A stretch of DNA of 64,000 nucleotides from Pogostemon cablin (Eukaryota > Streptophyta > Magnoliopsida > Lamiales > Lamiaceae). The notes beneath the pieces are model-generated. The model did not search any database. It was not told where the DNA came from and saw only the letters and a list, made by a program, of their open reading frames with translations. Below are positions 39,110 to 50,654 of this stretch, one piece after another (the first letter of the stretch is position 1; every line of letters begins with the position of its first letter). The stretch spans positions 9,294,852-9,358,851 of the forward strand of contig CM042958.1 of NCBI GenBank assembly GCA_023678885.1, in the 5' to 3' direction. The position numbers and the translations under genes were made by a program.

Positions 39110-40021
39110 ATGGCGTCCAACTCTCACCGAGGGAGCACAAGTTCAAAGACTTCCAAGTCTAAAGAGAAGCAAGCAACCCACAACAGGGGTCATGCCCATA
39201 TAATGGCTTTAATGAAAGCGATGGATGAAGAAATGATAGCCTTGAAAAAGAGGCTGGACAAGTTAGAAAAAGGACAACAGTCAGGGCTGAATGAACCACC
39301 CCTGGGCGGAAACTCATTCACACCAAACATCACCTCTCAACCGTACCAACCAGAAGTGAATTTCCCACAGATTGGCACCTATGAGGGCAAATATGACCCC
39401 ATGGTGCACCTAAAGAAATTCACGACATGGACGACCGCTTATGGGAGCTCAGAAGCCACCAAGTGCCGACTATTCTCGTTGACTCTCGGGGACGTGACAT
39501 ACACATGGTACAACTCACTCTCCCCAGCCTCTATCAGTAGCTGGGATGAGTTTTCCAAGCTCTACTTATCTCAATTTGCCTACCTGGTCCAAGTGAAGGG
39601 CTCCAAGTTGAAGTTAGTCAACATAAAACAAGTTTATGAAGAGTCTCTCCAAAGCTTCCTTAAAAGATTCAACGAACAGAAGGCCACATGAGAGAAGATG
39701 AGCAATGAGATATACACCGTGCTAGTTGTTGCTGCCCTTCGACTAGGATCAAATATGTGGGTAGCCGTCCAACTAAACCCTCTGTCATCTTAAGAAGTAT
39801 TCATGGCGATGGCACACCCCTTCATCCGGCTGAACAAGTTTGGGAAGTGGTTAGAGAGAATTGACCTACTCACGAATAAAAAATCTAACCCACTAAAAGG
39901 CGGATTCAATACACTCAACAGATCCGACCGAGAGCAGATCAGCTCGTGGGTAGATCCAACATGTCCAAAGGCAGATATGACATATCCACAGGCAGATCCG
40001 AGCATGTGGACCATTTCATAG
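39110..40021 (+). pseudogene. Retrotransposon gag, interrupted by two stops
   Basis: The frame opens at 39110 (MASNSHRGSTSSKTSKSKEK) with a coiled-coil-like N-terminus, then the retrotransposon gag core (FPQIGTYEGKYDPMVHLKKF, then TWYNSLSPASISSWDEFSKL). A TGA at 39689-39691 ends the first part after 193 codons. The same frame continues with gag-like sequence (VAVQLNPLSS), meets a TAA at about 39791, and resumes with MAMAHPFIRLNKFGKWLERI. No zinc knuckle or protease motif was found downstream. It is a decayed capsid gene. Confidence 0.8.
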
Positions 40022-41721
40022 ACAGATCCGACATATCCATAAGGCATAGCCGGCCTACCGAAGGCAAAACTGACTTATCCGAAAGCAGAAACTCTCCACA
40101 CATTCGTCCCACAAGATGAGTCGCCATGAGGATATTCAAGAGCGTGGAGACTCGAAAATCATCCAAAGCCAAAAGCTCCCGAGTAACCGAGTCTCGGACC
40201 CAAAGTGGCCAAGCTCGGGGGCTAAGGCCCAACAGCCAAGGGGAAAGCTCAAAATGCCTTACTCAACCTCAAGCATAGGTGTTAAAGCCCCACAAGCAGC
40301 CAAGACACAGACTCAAAGGTTAAAGATCGGGGGCTAAGGCCCGATAGCCGAGAGAGTAAGCTTTGAGAGCCCTATCAAACCCCAGGCATAGGCTCAATGC
40401 CTCCGAACAGCCGAAGCGTACACCCAAAAAGGCTAAGATTGGGGGTTAAAGGCCAATAGCCAAAGGTTTAAGCTCAAGAAGCCGTACCAATTATGAGACA
40501 AAGGCTCCAACAGCTAAAGCATAAGCCCAGATAGTTAAAGCACGAGTTCATGGAAGCTCCCACACTAGGCTCAAACCTTACGAGGTTCAAGCCAAAGAAA
40601 GGCCTAGACGCAAGTTCGAAAAGGCCCTTACAGGAGGATTCACACCTTGCAAGCTCACCAAAGGATGAGCCACAACTTGCAAAAAGGTCATCGAGTCCCT
40701 AAGAGAAGCTCCATCATCCAAATGGCTAAAGACGAGTTAAGGGACAATAGACCCTTTAATAAATCTCAAATAATAAGCCTTCATATATTTTATTTGACAA
40801 ATAACAGTGCATTAACTATTATACTTATCTCTGTAGCCACCCCCTTTGTCTGGGACTGCCATCAAATTTCGGAGGGCCAAAAATATGAGTCAAGTCGGAT
40901 CCGACCAACATAGTCGATCGCCAAGCTATAGCATGAGCCCGGAGCAAAAACGAGAGTCATAGAAAGGTGTCCTACATGACAAAAGTCGGGGGCTCACACT
41001 TCCAAAATTGAGTCATCTGGATGAGCTACCACATAATTGAAGGGAGTAGTAGAGCTACACTCAAGATGATTGACTCACCAACGAGTTGGTACTCTTTTTC
41101 CCTACCTGCGGTTTTTTTTCCCACCAGGTTTTTCCGTAGGGAGGTTTTTTAATGAGGCCAACAAAGGGTCATTTGTAGTCAGGAGACCAATCACTTCTGT
41201 GTGAGATTACACCTTGGTGGCTAATGCGATAAGTGGTCCACACCTATGTTACCACATAGCATAGAGGACGAAGCAGCGCTCACTCCAAGGTCCCACCAAG
41301 CTGACCAGTCGAGATCCCTCCGCGTCGACGATCGGAGTCCCTCTGAGCCGATTGACAGAGGTTCATTCGACCCTCCGCGTCTCCGAACGAGGTCCCTCCA
41401 AGTCGACCGACCAGTGTCCCTCTAAGCCGGCGCGCCTCCGCATTCCGAGTCCTTCGGAGCTGACCTCCGAACCTCCTGCACCATCTGAGTCGCAAGCTTC
41501 CCTATCTCCTGAAGAAACTGTCCCATCAACACTTAAGGCTGCAGGTCTTTCTATTACTCAAGGCAACCTTTCGCAACTCCAAATAAGCATCCTCACATTT
41601 ATATTCATATTCATCCTGACCACCATCTGCGTCTTCAAAATTGACGTGATAATTTATTGCATATGTGAAGAGGTTTCGCCTTCACTCTACAAGCCCCGTG
41701 AAGCCAAAGTCTGGGTGCTAA

Positions 41722-42571
41722 TGTGGTAGGGCCCATATCTGAGCCAAAAAATTACATCATGTGGCCCGAGAAAGATAGCTAGCGTTCGGACTCCCCATCT
41801 GCAACAGGAAGCACAACAAAGAGAGAGCGAGCGAGTAGGAGAGACGCGCTCGCCCACCTGGGAGAAGCAAGTAGAAGACATTCCCTCTCTCTACACTCAC
41901 CCACTTGCTTTCTCACTCCCTACTCTCACTCTCTCTCTCCGACTCCCTCTCTACCCACTTGTCATCTCTTACACTCACTCCCTACTCTCTCTCTCTACTC
42001 CCCCCACTCTACCCATTTGCTGCTCCCTAATTATCTATCTACCGACTCCCTCTCACCCACTTACTCCCTAACTCACTCTCTCTCTCTACCGACTTCCTCT
42101 CTACCCACTTACTCCCTAACTCCATCTCTCTACTGACTCCCACCCAAGTTGCACACTTGGGTCTGACGCCCTACAAGCCTAATCGATATCCCCTAAGATA
42201 TCTACTAGGAAAATAATCCTAAGAGATCTTTTAATAGCCTCATGCGGATACGCATTTAATGCTCACTTGCTACTAGGTTCACTCCACTTGTATAAGAGGG
42301 GCCGACAGCTTCATCTTCAACATCAGTTCATCTTCACCATCAACACCAAACTCACCACCATTACCACTGTAAAAGGAGAATTATCTCATCCGCCACACAA
42401 ACAAATAAAACAGAGAGAAACAAACTCTCTACTTTAAACTCCCCAAACGTGGGAGGAATTCTTGTGTATTATTCTTCTATGTTTTCTCCATATTATGTTA
42501 GATTAGTCCGATTAAACCATATAACAGTCACATTAGACACTCACCTCACCCATAAAAAATCGACTATTTCA
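41722..42571 (+). repeat. 3' LTR (850 bp)
   Basis: A direct copy of 38222-39061 with scattered substitutions and small indels, mainly in the CT-rich tract. Preceded by AAGCCAAAGTCTGGGTGCTAA, the purine-containing stretch expected before a 3' LTR. Confidence 0.9.
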
Positions 42572-42576
42572 GAGGA

Positions 42577-43695
42577 TATTTGAATGGACTCACAATATAG
42601 TAAAATGAGAATTTTTTGGTAGGATTTATAGAGTACTATATTTGAATCCTGATTTTATAAAATAAAGTATATATAGTAGTATGTTTGAACTTGATTTTAT
42701 ATAAAAAAAATGTTTGAAATTTATAATACTAGAAAAAACAGTTTTATCATGTAGTATACTAATTTTTATAGAAAAGTCAAAGTCCGTGTTTATAAAATCG
42801 AATACGAGAACTAAAGTATAATTGTGAGATATATATACTCTGTAAAATATATTTATTAATTTTTATTAATTTTTATAATATGATTTATCATTAATAATTA
42901 TACTTTATTTATATACTCTCTCCGTCCCAATAAGTATTTCACATATTGTGTGCGCGGAGTTTAATAAAATTTTGTATTTTTATGTATAAAGTAAAAAAGA
43001 GAATATATATTTTAGTTGATTTAATAAAAAAGGTATGTAAATTTATAAAAAAAGTGTGTAAAGTTGTTGGGAGATGCATGTCACTATATTTTCACATCTA
43101 CTCTTCTCATAAGATTTTTTTAGAAAAAAATATTATAGTACTGTCCTGAATAGCAACCGAATATATGCGTGTTTACAAGTGGCTTGTATAGAGTGCAGGC
43201 GTTCATTAAAAACCGTACATTGTGGATAATGTTTGAGGACGTGGAGCATTAGACGCTAAGTTAAATCCAAAGCAGGCAATAGGAAGGAAGAGAGAGACAG
43301 AAAAGTCAAAATCACGAGAGATCTCAACACAACTTCATCCATATCCAAAACTCAAAGGCCACGCCTTCACGTTTCGCTATCATGAACCGCACACGTTTAC
43401 TCTGGTTAATGGCCGTGATCCAACTAACATGACCTCCATGTGCACCATGGTTTACCGTACAGATTTCCTCTGGATTTGGTAGACAGGATTAGAAACTGGA
43501 TAAACCGAGATATTTTCGCCACCACCCTATCCTGGGCCCCATCCATCTCACCAGGACACTTGTATTTTTCTAATTTAAAGTCTAATTTATTCCAAATATA
43601 TTACTCCATTATTTAACAGTCTAAATTACTTAAAACTTGTATACTATATATTGTCTATTATAATTGCATTCGCTGTGGTAAGTTTGTGTGTAATG

Positions 43696-43739
<44 letters not shown>

Positions 43740-44166
43740 TGAATTTATTTGCCATTTGACACGTGGAATATTTTGTACGAAAGATTCTAAATTTTAACTA
43801 CACTAGACATAAATATTCAGCAAGCTATATCATTTAATTTCATTGTGTATGGTAGTTGGGGACACAAAGGCTTTAAAATAAACCATCAATTTTATTTTCT
43901 ATTTCTTTTTTCTTTTTTACTTTTTAATTGAGTTTGGACGTTTGTGGATGAGGATGTGTGGTTGTCCCTGCATAGTTACTGTATCCAACAGCATAGTCCC
44001 CACCATTTTGCATTACTACTCCATTTATTCCATTTTATTAATATTAATTATTTTGACACCTCACATTTAAGTTTAAAACAAGAGATATTATATGAAGGCA
44101 AAATTTTTCAATCCATCCCAATGCACGGTACACTTGAAAAGGTATACATCAATGAATAAAAATATA
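42577..44166. other. Intergenic DNA with microsatellite and solo MITE end
   Basis: AT-rich. A CTCTCTCCGTCCCAATAAGT end at 42915 looks like one terminus of a Stowaway-type element without a clear partner. A (AAT)n run lies at 43695-43738. A less AT-rich patch at 43160-43560 (CCGCACACGTTTACTCTGG, CCACCCTATCCTGGGCCCC) has no supported gene. Confidence 0.5.
43695..43738. repeat. (AAT)n microsatellite
   Basis: Uninterrupted AAT/ATA trinucleotide run of about 14 units. Confidence 0.9.
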
Positions 44167-44405
44167 CTCCCTCCATCCTCTGAGAGGTATCCATTTCATT
44201 ATTCCTAACCTCTGTCTTAAAAAAATCAATTTCCTCTATTTAATAAAGAAAATATACAATATGACTCACCACTTCTCTCTAATACAATTACTCACCTTAT
44301 CTATAATAATAATACTCTTTAATTTACGTACAAAAAGCAAATAAAAACCTTAAAATCGTCCACGTGCAAACAGCAAATGAGTACCTTTTAAGGGGACGGA
44401 GGGAG
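44167..44405. mobile_element. Stowaway MITE (239 bp)
   Basis: CTCCCTCCATCCTCTGAGAG at the left, AGGGGACGGAGGGAG at the right, TA on both sides (44165-44166 and 44406-44407). Internal ATACAATTACTCA and AATACTCTTTAATT blocks are shared with the relic at 59006-59196. Confidence 0.88.
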
Positions 44406-44558
44406 TACTCATTTTATTATATTTATTATTTGCATTGAAAATAAATAATATAATATTTTAATATATTATATTTCAATATACAGTGAGTAGATGTGTTAGT
44501 ATTATATAGTATTTTAATAGCTTTCAAAATAAAAAAAAATTAGTATTTTAATGTGTTA

Positions 44559-44783
44559 CTCCCTCCGTCCAATATTAATCTATTCGTTTACTTTTTGTGC
44601 ATAGATTAAGGAGTATTATTATTTTATGTGTAGTTGGTAGTTGTATTAATAGGGTATGTGGTCCCATATTTTAATTGTATTAATGTGTGGGTGGGTACCA
44701 TGTGTCTAAAAAGGGAAATGAATAGATTAAGAGTAGACGACCCAAAATGATAAAATGAATAGATTGACAGTGGACGGAGTCAG
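44559..44783. mobile_element. Stowaway MITE (225 bp), second family
   Basis: CTCCCTCCGTCCAATATTAA at the left and CAGTGGACGGAGTCAG at the right, TA flanks at 44557-44558 and 44784-44785. The internal TTTACTTTTTGTGCATAG and TAGATTAAGGAGTAT match the relic at 38078, so these two are one family. Confidence 0.85.
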
Positions 44784-44817
44784 TATATTTTAATGTATAG
44801 TGAGTATGTGTGTTAGT

Positions 44818-45987
44818 TAGCGCTGTCAAAATGGGTTGAGCCCCCACCTTAACCCACCAATTTCTCAACCAAAAATTAACCCGTCCCATAAAAGCCCGCC
44901 TTCTACAAACCCACTAAAGTGTGGGTTAACCCGCACGCCCCACTAACCCAACATCAACCCACTTTATAAATTAAAATTAAAAAAAATGACATACAACTTT
45001 TAAATTTTAATATTTAAATAATAAGAATATTACCACTCAACTCTACCCCCTTATCCACCTCCACCCCGCCACCCACCCACCCTCCAACTTCCGTCCACTC
45101 GTCATTTTTTTTAATTTTAGATTTTAATATTTAAATAGTAAAAATATTATCACCCAGCCCCCTACCAAACCCCCAACAATTTTTTTTAAATAAAATTTTA
45201 GATTTTATTATTTAAATAATAAAAATATTATCATCCAACCCTACACTCCTTACCCAACCACCCACCCACCCACCCACCCACCCACCCACCACCACCCCCA
45301 ACCCCAAATTTTTTTTTAGATTTTAATATTTAAACAATATAAATATTACCATCCAGCCCTAACCACCCTATCCACCCACCACCCCACCCCCCAACAATTT
45401 TTTTTATAAATTTTAAATTTAATATTTAAATAGTAAAAATATTATCACCCAACCCTACCCCCTACCACCCACCCACCCACCCACCCACCCACCCACCCAA
45501 CCAACCAACCAACCAACCAACCATTTTTTTTTTAATTTTAGATTTTAATATTTAAATAATAAAAAAAATTGGGGGTAGGTGGGGTGTACGGGTAGGGGTA
45601 GGATTGGGTTATAATATTTTTATTATTTAAATATTAATTTTAAAAAAAATTAGGGGTGGTGGGTGGGTAAGGGGTAGGACTGGGTGATAATATTTTTATT
45701 ATTTAAATATTAAAATCTAAAATTAAAAAAAAAATTGGGGGTGGGTGGGTGGGTGGGTGGGTGCGGGTAGGGTTGGGTGATAATATTTTTATTATTTAAA
45801 TATTAAAATCTAAAATGTTTTTTTTTTAATTTTGGGGTGGGTGATGGGGGTGGGTAGGTCATAGGTGGATAGGGATAGAGTGTGGGCTAACCCGCAGACC
45901 GCGACATTGATAGCCCGCGCTGCATATGACCCACCCTACTTGAGCCCATCAAAAGGTGGGTTGTGGGATAAACCGCTGACAGTTCTA
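44818..45987. mobile_element. hAT-like non-autonomous element with palindromic C-rich/G-rich interior
   Basis: The left end TAGCGCTGTCAAAATGGGTT and the right end (reverse strand TAGAACTGTCAGCGG) share CTGTCA at the same offset. Flanks GTGTTAGT (44810-44817) and CTGTTAGT (45988-45995) are an 8-bp duplication with one mismatch. The interior is about five copies of a roughly 100-bp unit (TTTAATATTTAAATAATAAA, then ATATTATCACCCA, a CCACCC-rich tract and a T-run), 44970-45545, followed by about three inverted copies (GGGGTGGGTGGGTGGG and ATTTTTATTATTTAAATATT), 45550-45840. No transposase. Confidence 0.72.
45460..45522. repeat. (CCCA)n then (CCAA)n microsatellite
   Basis: A run of about nine CCAC/CACC units passes directly into about six CAAC/CCAA units within the palindromic element. 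A similar CCCA run lies at 45258-45298, and a GTGGGTGGGTGGG mirror at about 45739-45770. Confidence 0.9.
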
Positions 45988-45995
45988 CTGTTAGT

Positions 45996-46773
45996 GTTAT
46001 ATATGGACCTCATGAAAATATATTACCTTGTTTTGACTGGCCACATCTATTAAAATAGAAAATGTAATAATAATTGTGAAATACCCTAATTAATAAAATA
46101 TAACAAAAAATATAAAATGGAGAGAGTATATATTAATGAATAAGAATTTATACATTTTGTAAATGAATTTTTTAATAAACATATATTCGAGCGTTTGGTT
46201 GCAATTATAAATTTTAAATATAGTTTTTTAATAAAATTTTAAATTTAAAATATTATAAATTTATTAATAAACATATATATACCCTATTAAATATTAAAAT
46301 TAGTATAGATATGAGCGTTTGGTTGCAATTAGTACAGTAAAACCTCTATAAATTAATATACTCGGGACCAAAAAATTTTATTAATTTAGATAGATATTAT
46401 ATAATTGATAAATTAATAATTTATTAATTTAAAGAAGTTATATACAAATATATATATATATATATATAATTTTTATAACTTTTTTATACATATTAAGAAT
46501 ATATTGATTAGAATATATGATGATATTTAAGGATTAAGAATATATATGATGATATTTAAGGGATTCATAACTATATATTACTTGTAATTCACACTAATTA
46601 AAAAGTAATCATAATTTAAAGAACCACACATAAATATTATGTTAATAGTATCTTTAGAAATTTTAAAAAATAACCATTTTTGCTCGTGGAATTTGGAGAG
46701 TCAAAACAAACTCTTTAAAATTAAGTGTGATTAATATTTTAATGCTTCAAACACTTTTTATTCTTGAAAATCA
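45996..46773. other. AT-rich intergenic DNA with a single transposon-like end
   Basis: AT-rich. CAGTAAAACCTCTATAAATT at about 46334 resembles a terminus common in plant repeats, but no matching partner end was found. Confidence 0.4.
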
Positions 46774-47051
46774 CACTACAAAAAACTATTTTTTTCAACG
46801 GAATATTCCGTTGGTAAAGTGGTTGTTGGTAAATTTTTAGCAACGAAAAATCAATTACGTTGGTAAATAATTTCATTGGTAATCCGTTGGTAATTAGCAA
46901 CATATTGAATTCCGTTGCTAAAATAGAGAATAAATCCGTTGACATTCCGTTGCTAAAATAAAAATGTTATTTTTGTTGCTAATACATTGATAATTACCAA
47001 CAGATTGAATTTCGTTAGTAAATTCGATTGCTATAATTTTTTTTTGTAGTG
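46774..47051. mobile_element. CACTA-type MITE (278 bp)
   Basis: The ends CACTACAAAAAAC and TTTTTTTTGTAGTG are mirror images, flanked by the 3-bp duplication TCA (46771-46773 and 47052-47054), as for CACTA elements. The interior repeats CCGTTGGTAA/CCGTTGCTAA motifs in both orientations. No coding. Confidence 0.88.
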
Positions 47052-47054
47052 TCA

Positions 47055-47737
47055 CACTTAAATATTTATACTTCACGTCTATAGTAAAATAAATTAAAAT
47101 GAAGGAGAGAATAAGTAGTTTAGATTATTATCTATCATATATTTAGTAGTTTTTATTATTAATATATTTAAAAGATTACTATTCCTAAACCCTAACTGAA
47201 ATATACTCCAAAGCATAAAGTGAATTGTGATTATATCCTAAGCTCTAGGGTGAAATGTACTTAAACCACACTAAACCTTAAACCCTTAGAATATATCATA
47301 AACAGGATAAAAGTATAAATATATTCTAAACCTGAAATATACCTAAATCACAAAGAAAGAAATTATAATTATATTCATAAATTAAATAAAAAAACACAAT
47401 AAAAAAGGGAAAGAACATTACTCAGGAGGCTGAGAAGGCACTTGTTATACATACTAGCGTTTGAACTCGTACGTTGCACGGGATAAAAGTATTCTGATGT
47501 TATAATTTAAACCCGAAAGAGAAGTCTAAATCATGTATTTTAGATAAATTATTATATGTCTACCCAAAGAAGAAGCCTAGTAATACCGTTTCATGCAGCA
47601 GTAAGAACACCAAAAAATAGTATCGTGTGTTGCATGATCAGGAATTTTGTCAAATAAATAGCACTTAACAAAAAATATACCTTAATTTTTTTTATAATAT
47701 ACTCCCTCCATAATACATGCTATGTAGGCTCTTGGGG
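47055..47737. other. AT-rich intergenic DNA
   Basis: No gene. ACTCGTACGTTGCACGGGAT at about 47466 resembles a repeat terminus seen across plants, without a supported partner. CTCCCTCCATAATACATG at 47703 looks like one MITE end. Confidence 0.4.
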
Positions 47738-48050
47738 TATACCAAAAACCACTGGGGTAAAATATTAATTTCACTCTTTGAACAAACACTATTCCCTACC
47801 GATAAATGGTAAACCCTCGGGGTACAATATGCCCTCAACTACTGGATAATAGTATACCATAAACCACAGGGGTAAAGTCATAATGTTACAATTGGAACAA
47901 ACACTAAACCCTGCCGATAAATATTAAATCTTCGGGGGACATTATGCCCTAAACCACTGAAAAAAAGTATAACATAAATCATAGGGGTAAAGTTGTCATT
48001 TCACTGCTGATAAATATTAAATCATAGGGGTACAATATGCCCAAACCACT
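47738..48050. repeat. Degenerate tandem repeat, about 112-bp unit, 2.5-3 copies
   Basis: Recurring landmarks in the same order: CCACTGGGGTAAA / CCACAGGGGTAAAG / ATCATAGGGGTAAAG; GAACAAACACTA; CCGATAAAT; CGGGGTACAATATGCCC. The third unit is shortened. No coding. Confidence 0.75.
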
Positions 48051-48967
48051 GGTTGATACTCGTACACGTCTCAAATATGTTTATCAAAATATTCTAAAGT
48101 TATACCACTAATTATTTACATATAATATCCAATTTTTATGTAATATCATATTAGGTAGTTGTATATTTATTAATTAGTATTTATGTACCTGTACTTATTT
48201 AAAGGTACCATACCATATTTATTTAAATATTAACCGCTCATACCGAATCTGCGACGTTTAAAAAATTATTACTATATTTGTAACTACTCCAAAATTATTT
48301 ATCAATACACTTAAGGTAAAACAGGGTAGCAGGAAATATAATTATTAGAGATAATTAATGTCGTTGTAAGGAGTATCCGTAATTCGTATCCATTTAAATG
48401 TTCGCCATCCGTGATCGGACATGTCCAATTTAAAAAATTCATGATAATATCATCTCAAACTTATTATTGTATTGCATCCCGTATGCTTGGTTAATGTTTA
48501 CATAATGGTGAAACGAATCGATATTAGGACCGATGAAAGAATTACTCACAGGTAATATATTTATTTCTCGATTTCATTTATATAAGAAAAATTATTTAAC
48601 AGATTCTATTCATAAATTGAAATAATAAAAAATAATAGATCGTTTTCTTAAAATTGTTATTATATTTTTGAAAAATGAAAATATCTCTCATACATTTTTA
48701 TAAATCTCCTAAAAACTATATTTAAACCTAGACATAATTTGATTATAGGCGTTTCATTTAATTATATTATAAGAGAGCTTACTATAACTTTTTATATATA
48801 TTTTTCATGAATTAGTTGTAATCAAACCAATGATTAATTTCTCAAATCATCCCCCGAATTAGTCGATCTATGGATCGGATACCGGTATATAAAAAAATAC
48901 TTGTAAATTGCTCATATTCATTTAATACTATTTTTAAAGTTTTTTTATTGATTAAAATTAATATTTT
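48051..48967. other. AT-rich intergenic DNA
   Basis: I found no gene, bounded repeat or RNA gene. Confidence 0.55.
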
Positions 48968-49086
48968 AATTGAACTTATACTATTACTAATTAAATATAA
49001 AATAAATATAATACAATTCTATTACAAATTGAACTTATACTATTACTAATTAAATATAAAATAAATATAATACAATTCTATTACAA
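48968..49086. repeat. Perfect or near-perfect 59-bp tandem duplication
   Basis: AATTGAACTTATACTATTAC and the following bases through TTCTATTACAA occur twice back to back with period 59 and no difference visible to me, so it is probably recent. Confidence 0.92.
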
Positions 49087-49160
49087 AAATATGATCTAAA
49101 CCCTAATTTTTTAAGTTATTATAATAATGAAATAATATTACCCTAAACCCTAAACCATAT

Positions 49161-49474
49161 AATTAAAAATTAATTCAAATTGTTTAGGAATAATTAACAT
49201 AATTTGAAAAAATTAATTCAAATATTAACATAATAATTTGAAATAATTAAAATTAGTAGTAATTATGTATTATATTTAATGAAAAAATAATATTAACCAC
49301 ACATATAAGGAATCATTAATTAAAAATTAATTCAAATTGTTTAGGAACAACTAACATAATTTGAAAAAATTAATTCAAATATTAACATAATAATTTGAAA
49401 TAATTAAAATTAGTATTAGTTATGTATTATATTTAATGAAAAATAATATTAAGCGCAGATATAAGGAATCATTT
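49161..49474. repeat. 157-bp tandem duplication
   Basis: AATTAAAAATTAATTCAAAT at 49161 recurs at 49318; both copies continue through ATTTGAAAAAATTAATTC, TGTATTATATTTAATG and ATATAAGGAATCATT. Fewer than ten differences by eye. Confidence 0.9.
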
Positions 49475-50654
49475 TAAATAAGGTATCATTTTAAATTAAA
49501 TAAGATACCATTATTATGACAAAAAAAATTAATGGTCAAAATTTAATATCATAATTGTGATGAATTGATGACATTAAATAATGTGATGAATGTATGAGAT
49601 TAAAAAAAGTTTAGTAATCAAAATTAATAGTATAGATTAAAAATTGGTTCAATTTTGACTTTTAAAGTGTATTTTATTATATATAAAGATTGAATTCATG
49701 GAATTGGTTGTTTTTTTTTTTTAATTTATTTATTACAAGTTTTGGCCTTTAATAATTTGATAAGGAGAGAGCAGGCTAAAATTGGCCAAACCAAAACCAA
49801 TAGGGCGAATTTGGTAATAAAATGCACATGACGAAGGCCAGATGGCATTCAAGTAAATGGTATAGGTGTAGTGAGATTCCGGATTTCCCTCCACGAAACG
49901 CCAAGTATATGTTCCTAATGCTAATCTCACGGACTGTGAGGAGTCAAACTTGCCTCCCTCATTCAACATCTCAACTAACGTAGCATTCTACGGGACCCAG
50001 GAATTATGCGCGTGGCCCCCATGCGTCCCATATGGCGTGCTTAACTCGTGACCAAATTCAACTAAACCCATACTCCAAATCTCTCACCTCACTCTTCATT
50101 ATTTTATTTATTTATTTACTGATACGAGATTGAAAAATAAAATAAAAATCTCCCCACAACAGTTTCAATAATAAAGTAACAAGTTCACCTAATCTCCTCA
50201 ATTTTAATTACTGTTGGCAGAATTAAAGTCTACTCATTTACTCCGATCGATACTTGCTGTATAGTGTAACGTAAATAATTATGTGATTAAAAATTAATTA
50301 TTTTAATGGGTCCTACTGAAGTCTATAATCCATCCTACTAGTCAAAAACAAGAGTTAAATATGAACCGTTGGATTGAATTTTTGGAGTATATCATACGGT
50401 GAGATTACTTTTCATCTGTCTTTGATAAAACTACTTGCGTTAGCCTACTGGGTATAGTGGTGGAGGAGGCTAAAATAAAAGCTACTCCCCAAACTTGATG
50501 CGGAGTAATTTACTTGTTAACCTAACCACGGTTAGATCAAAAGCCTGACTGTGGTTAAGAAAGCAGTTTATATTGGAATGCTCGCATGCAAATCCATGGC
50601 GATCATGACAGTGCCACTAGAGAGAGTCAGCTATAAGCTGCAGAAAATTAGAAA
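49475..50654. other. Intergenic and promoter side of the zinc-finger gene
   Basis: AT-rich up to about 49740, then mixed. An open minus-strand frame at 49733-49969 has no family resemblance or splice support and I do not call it. The 600 bases before 50655 are the presumed promoter and 5' leader; no certain TATA box was identified. Confidence 0.45.

Larger units (their letters stand above)
38222..42571 (+). mobile_element. Gag-only (non-autonomous) LTR retrotransposon
   Basis: Two LTRs in direct orientation (38222-39061 and 41722-42571) begin TGTG(A/G)TAGGGCCCATATC and end CA. The element is flanked by the 5-bp target duplication GAGGA (38217-38221 and 42572-42576). The primer-binding site is TGGCGCTAGAAGG at about 39064. 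The 2.66-kb interior has a decayed gag and no visible protease, reverse transcriptase or integrase, so any movement would need enzymes from a related element. The gag type suggests Ty3/gypsy affinity. Confidence 0.92.

Noticed and set aside
47440..47500. ACTCGTACGTTGCACGGG-like sequence resembling a repeat terminus
   Set aside because: No matching partner end or target duplication could be found, so no element is called.
49733..49969. 78-codon minus-strand frame near the zinc-finger gene
   Set aside because: No splice signals, no recognised domain, no support for expression.
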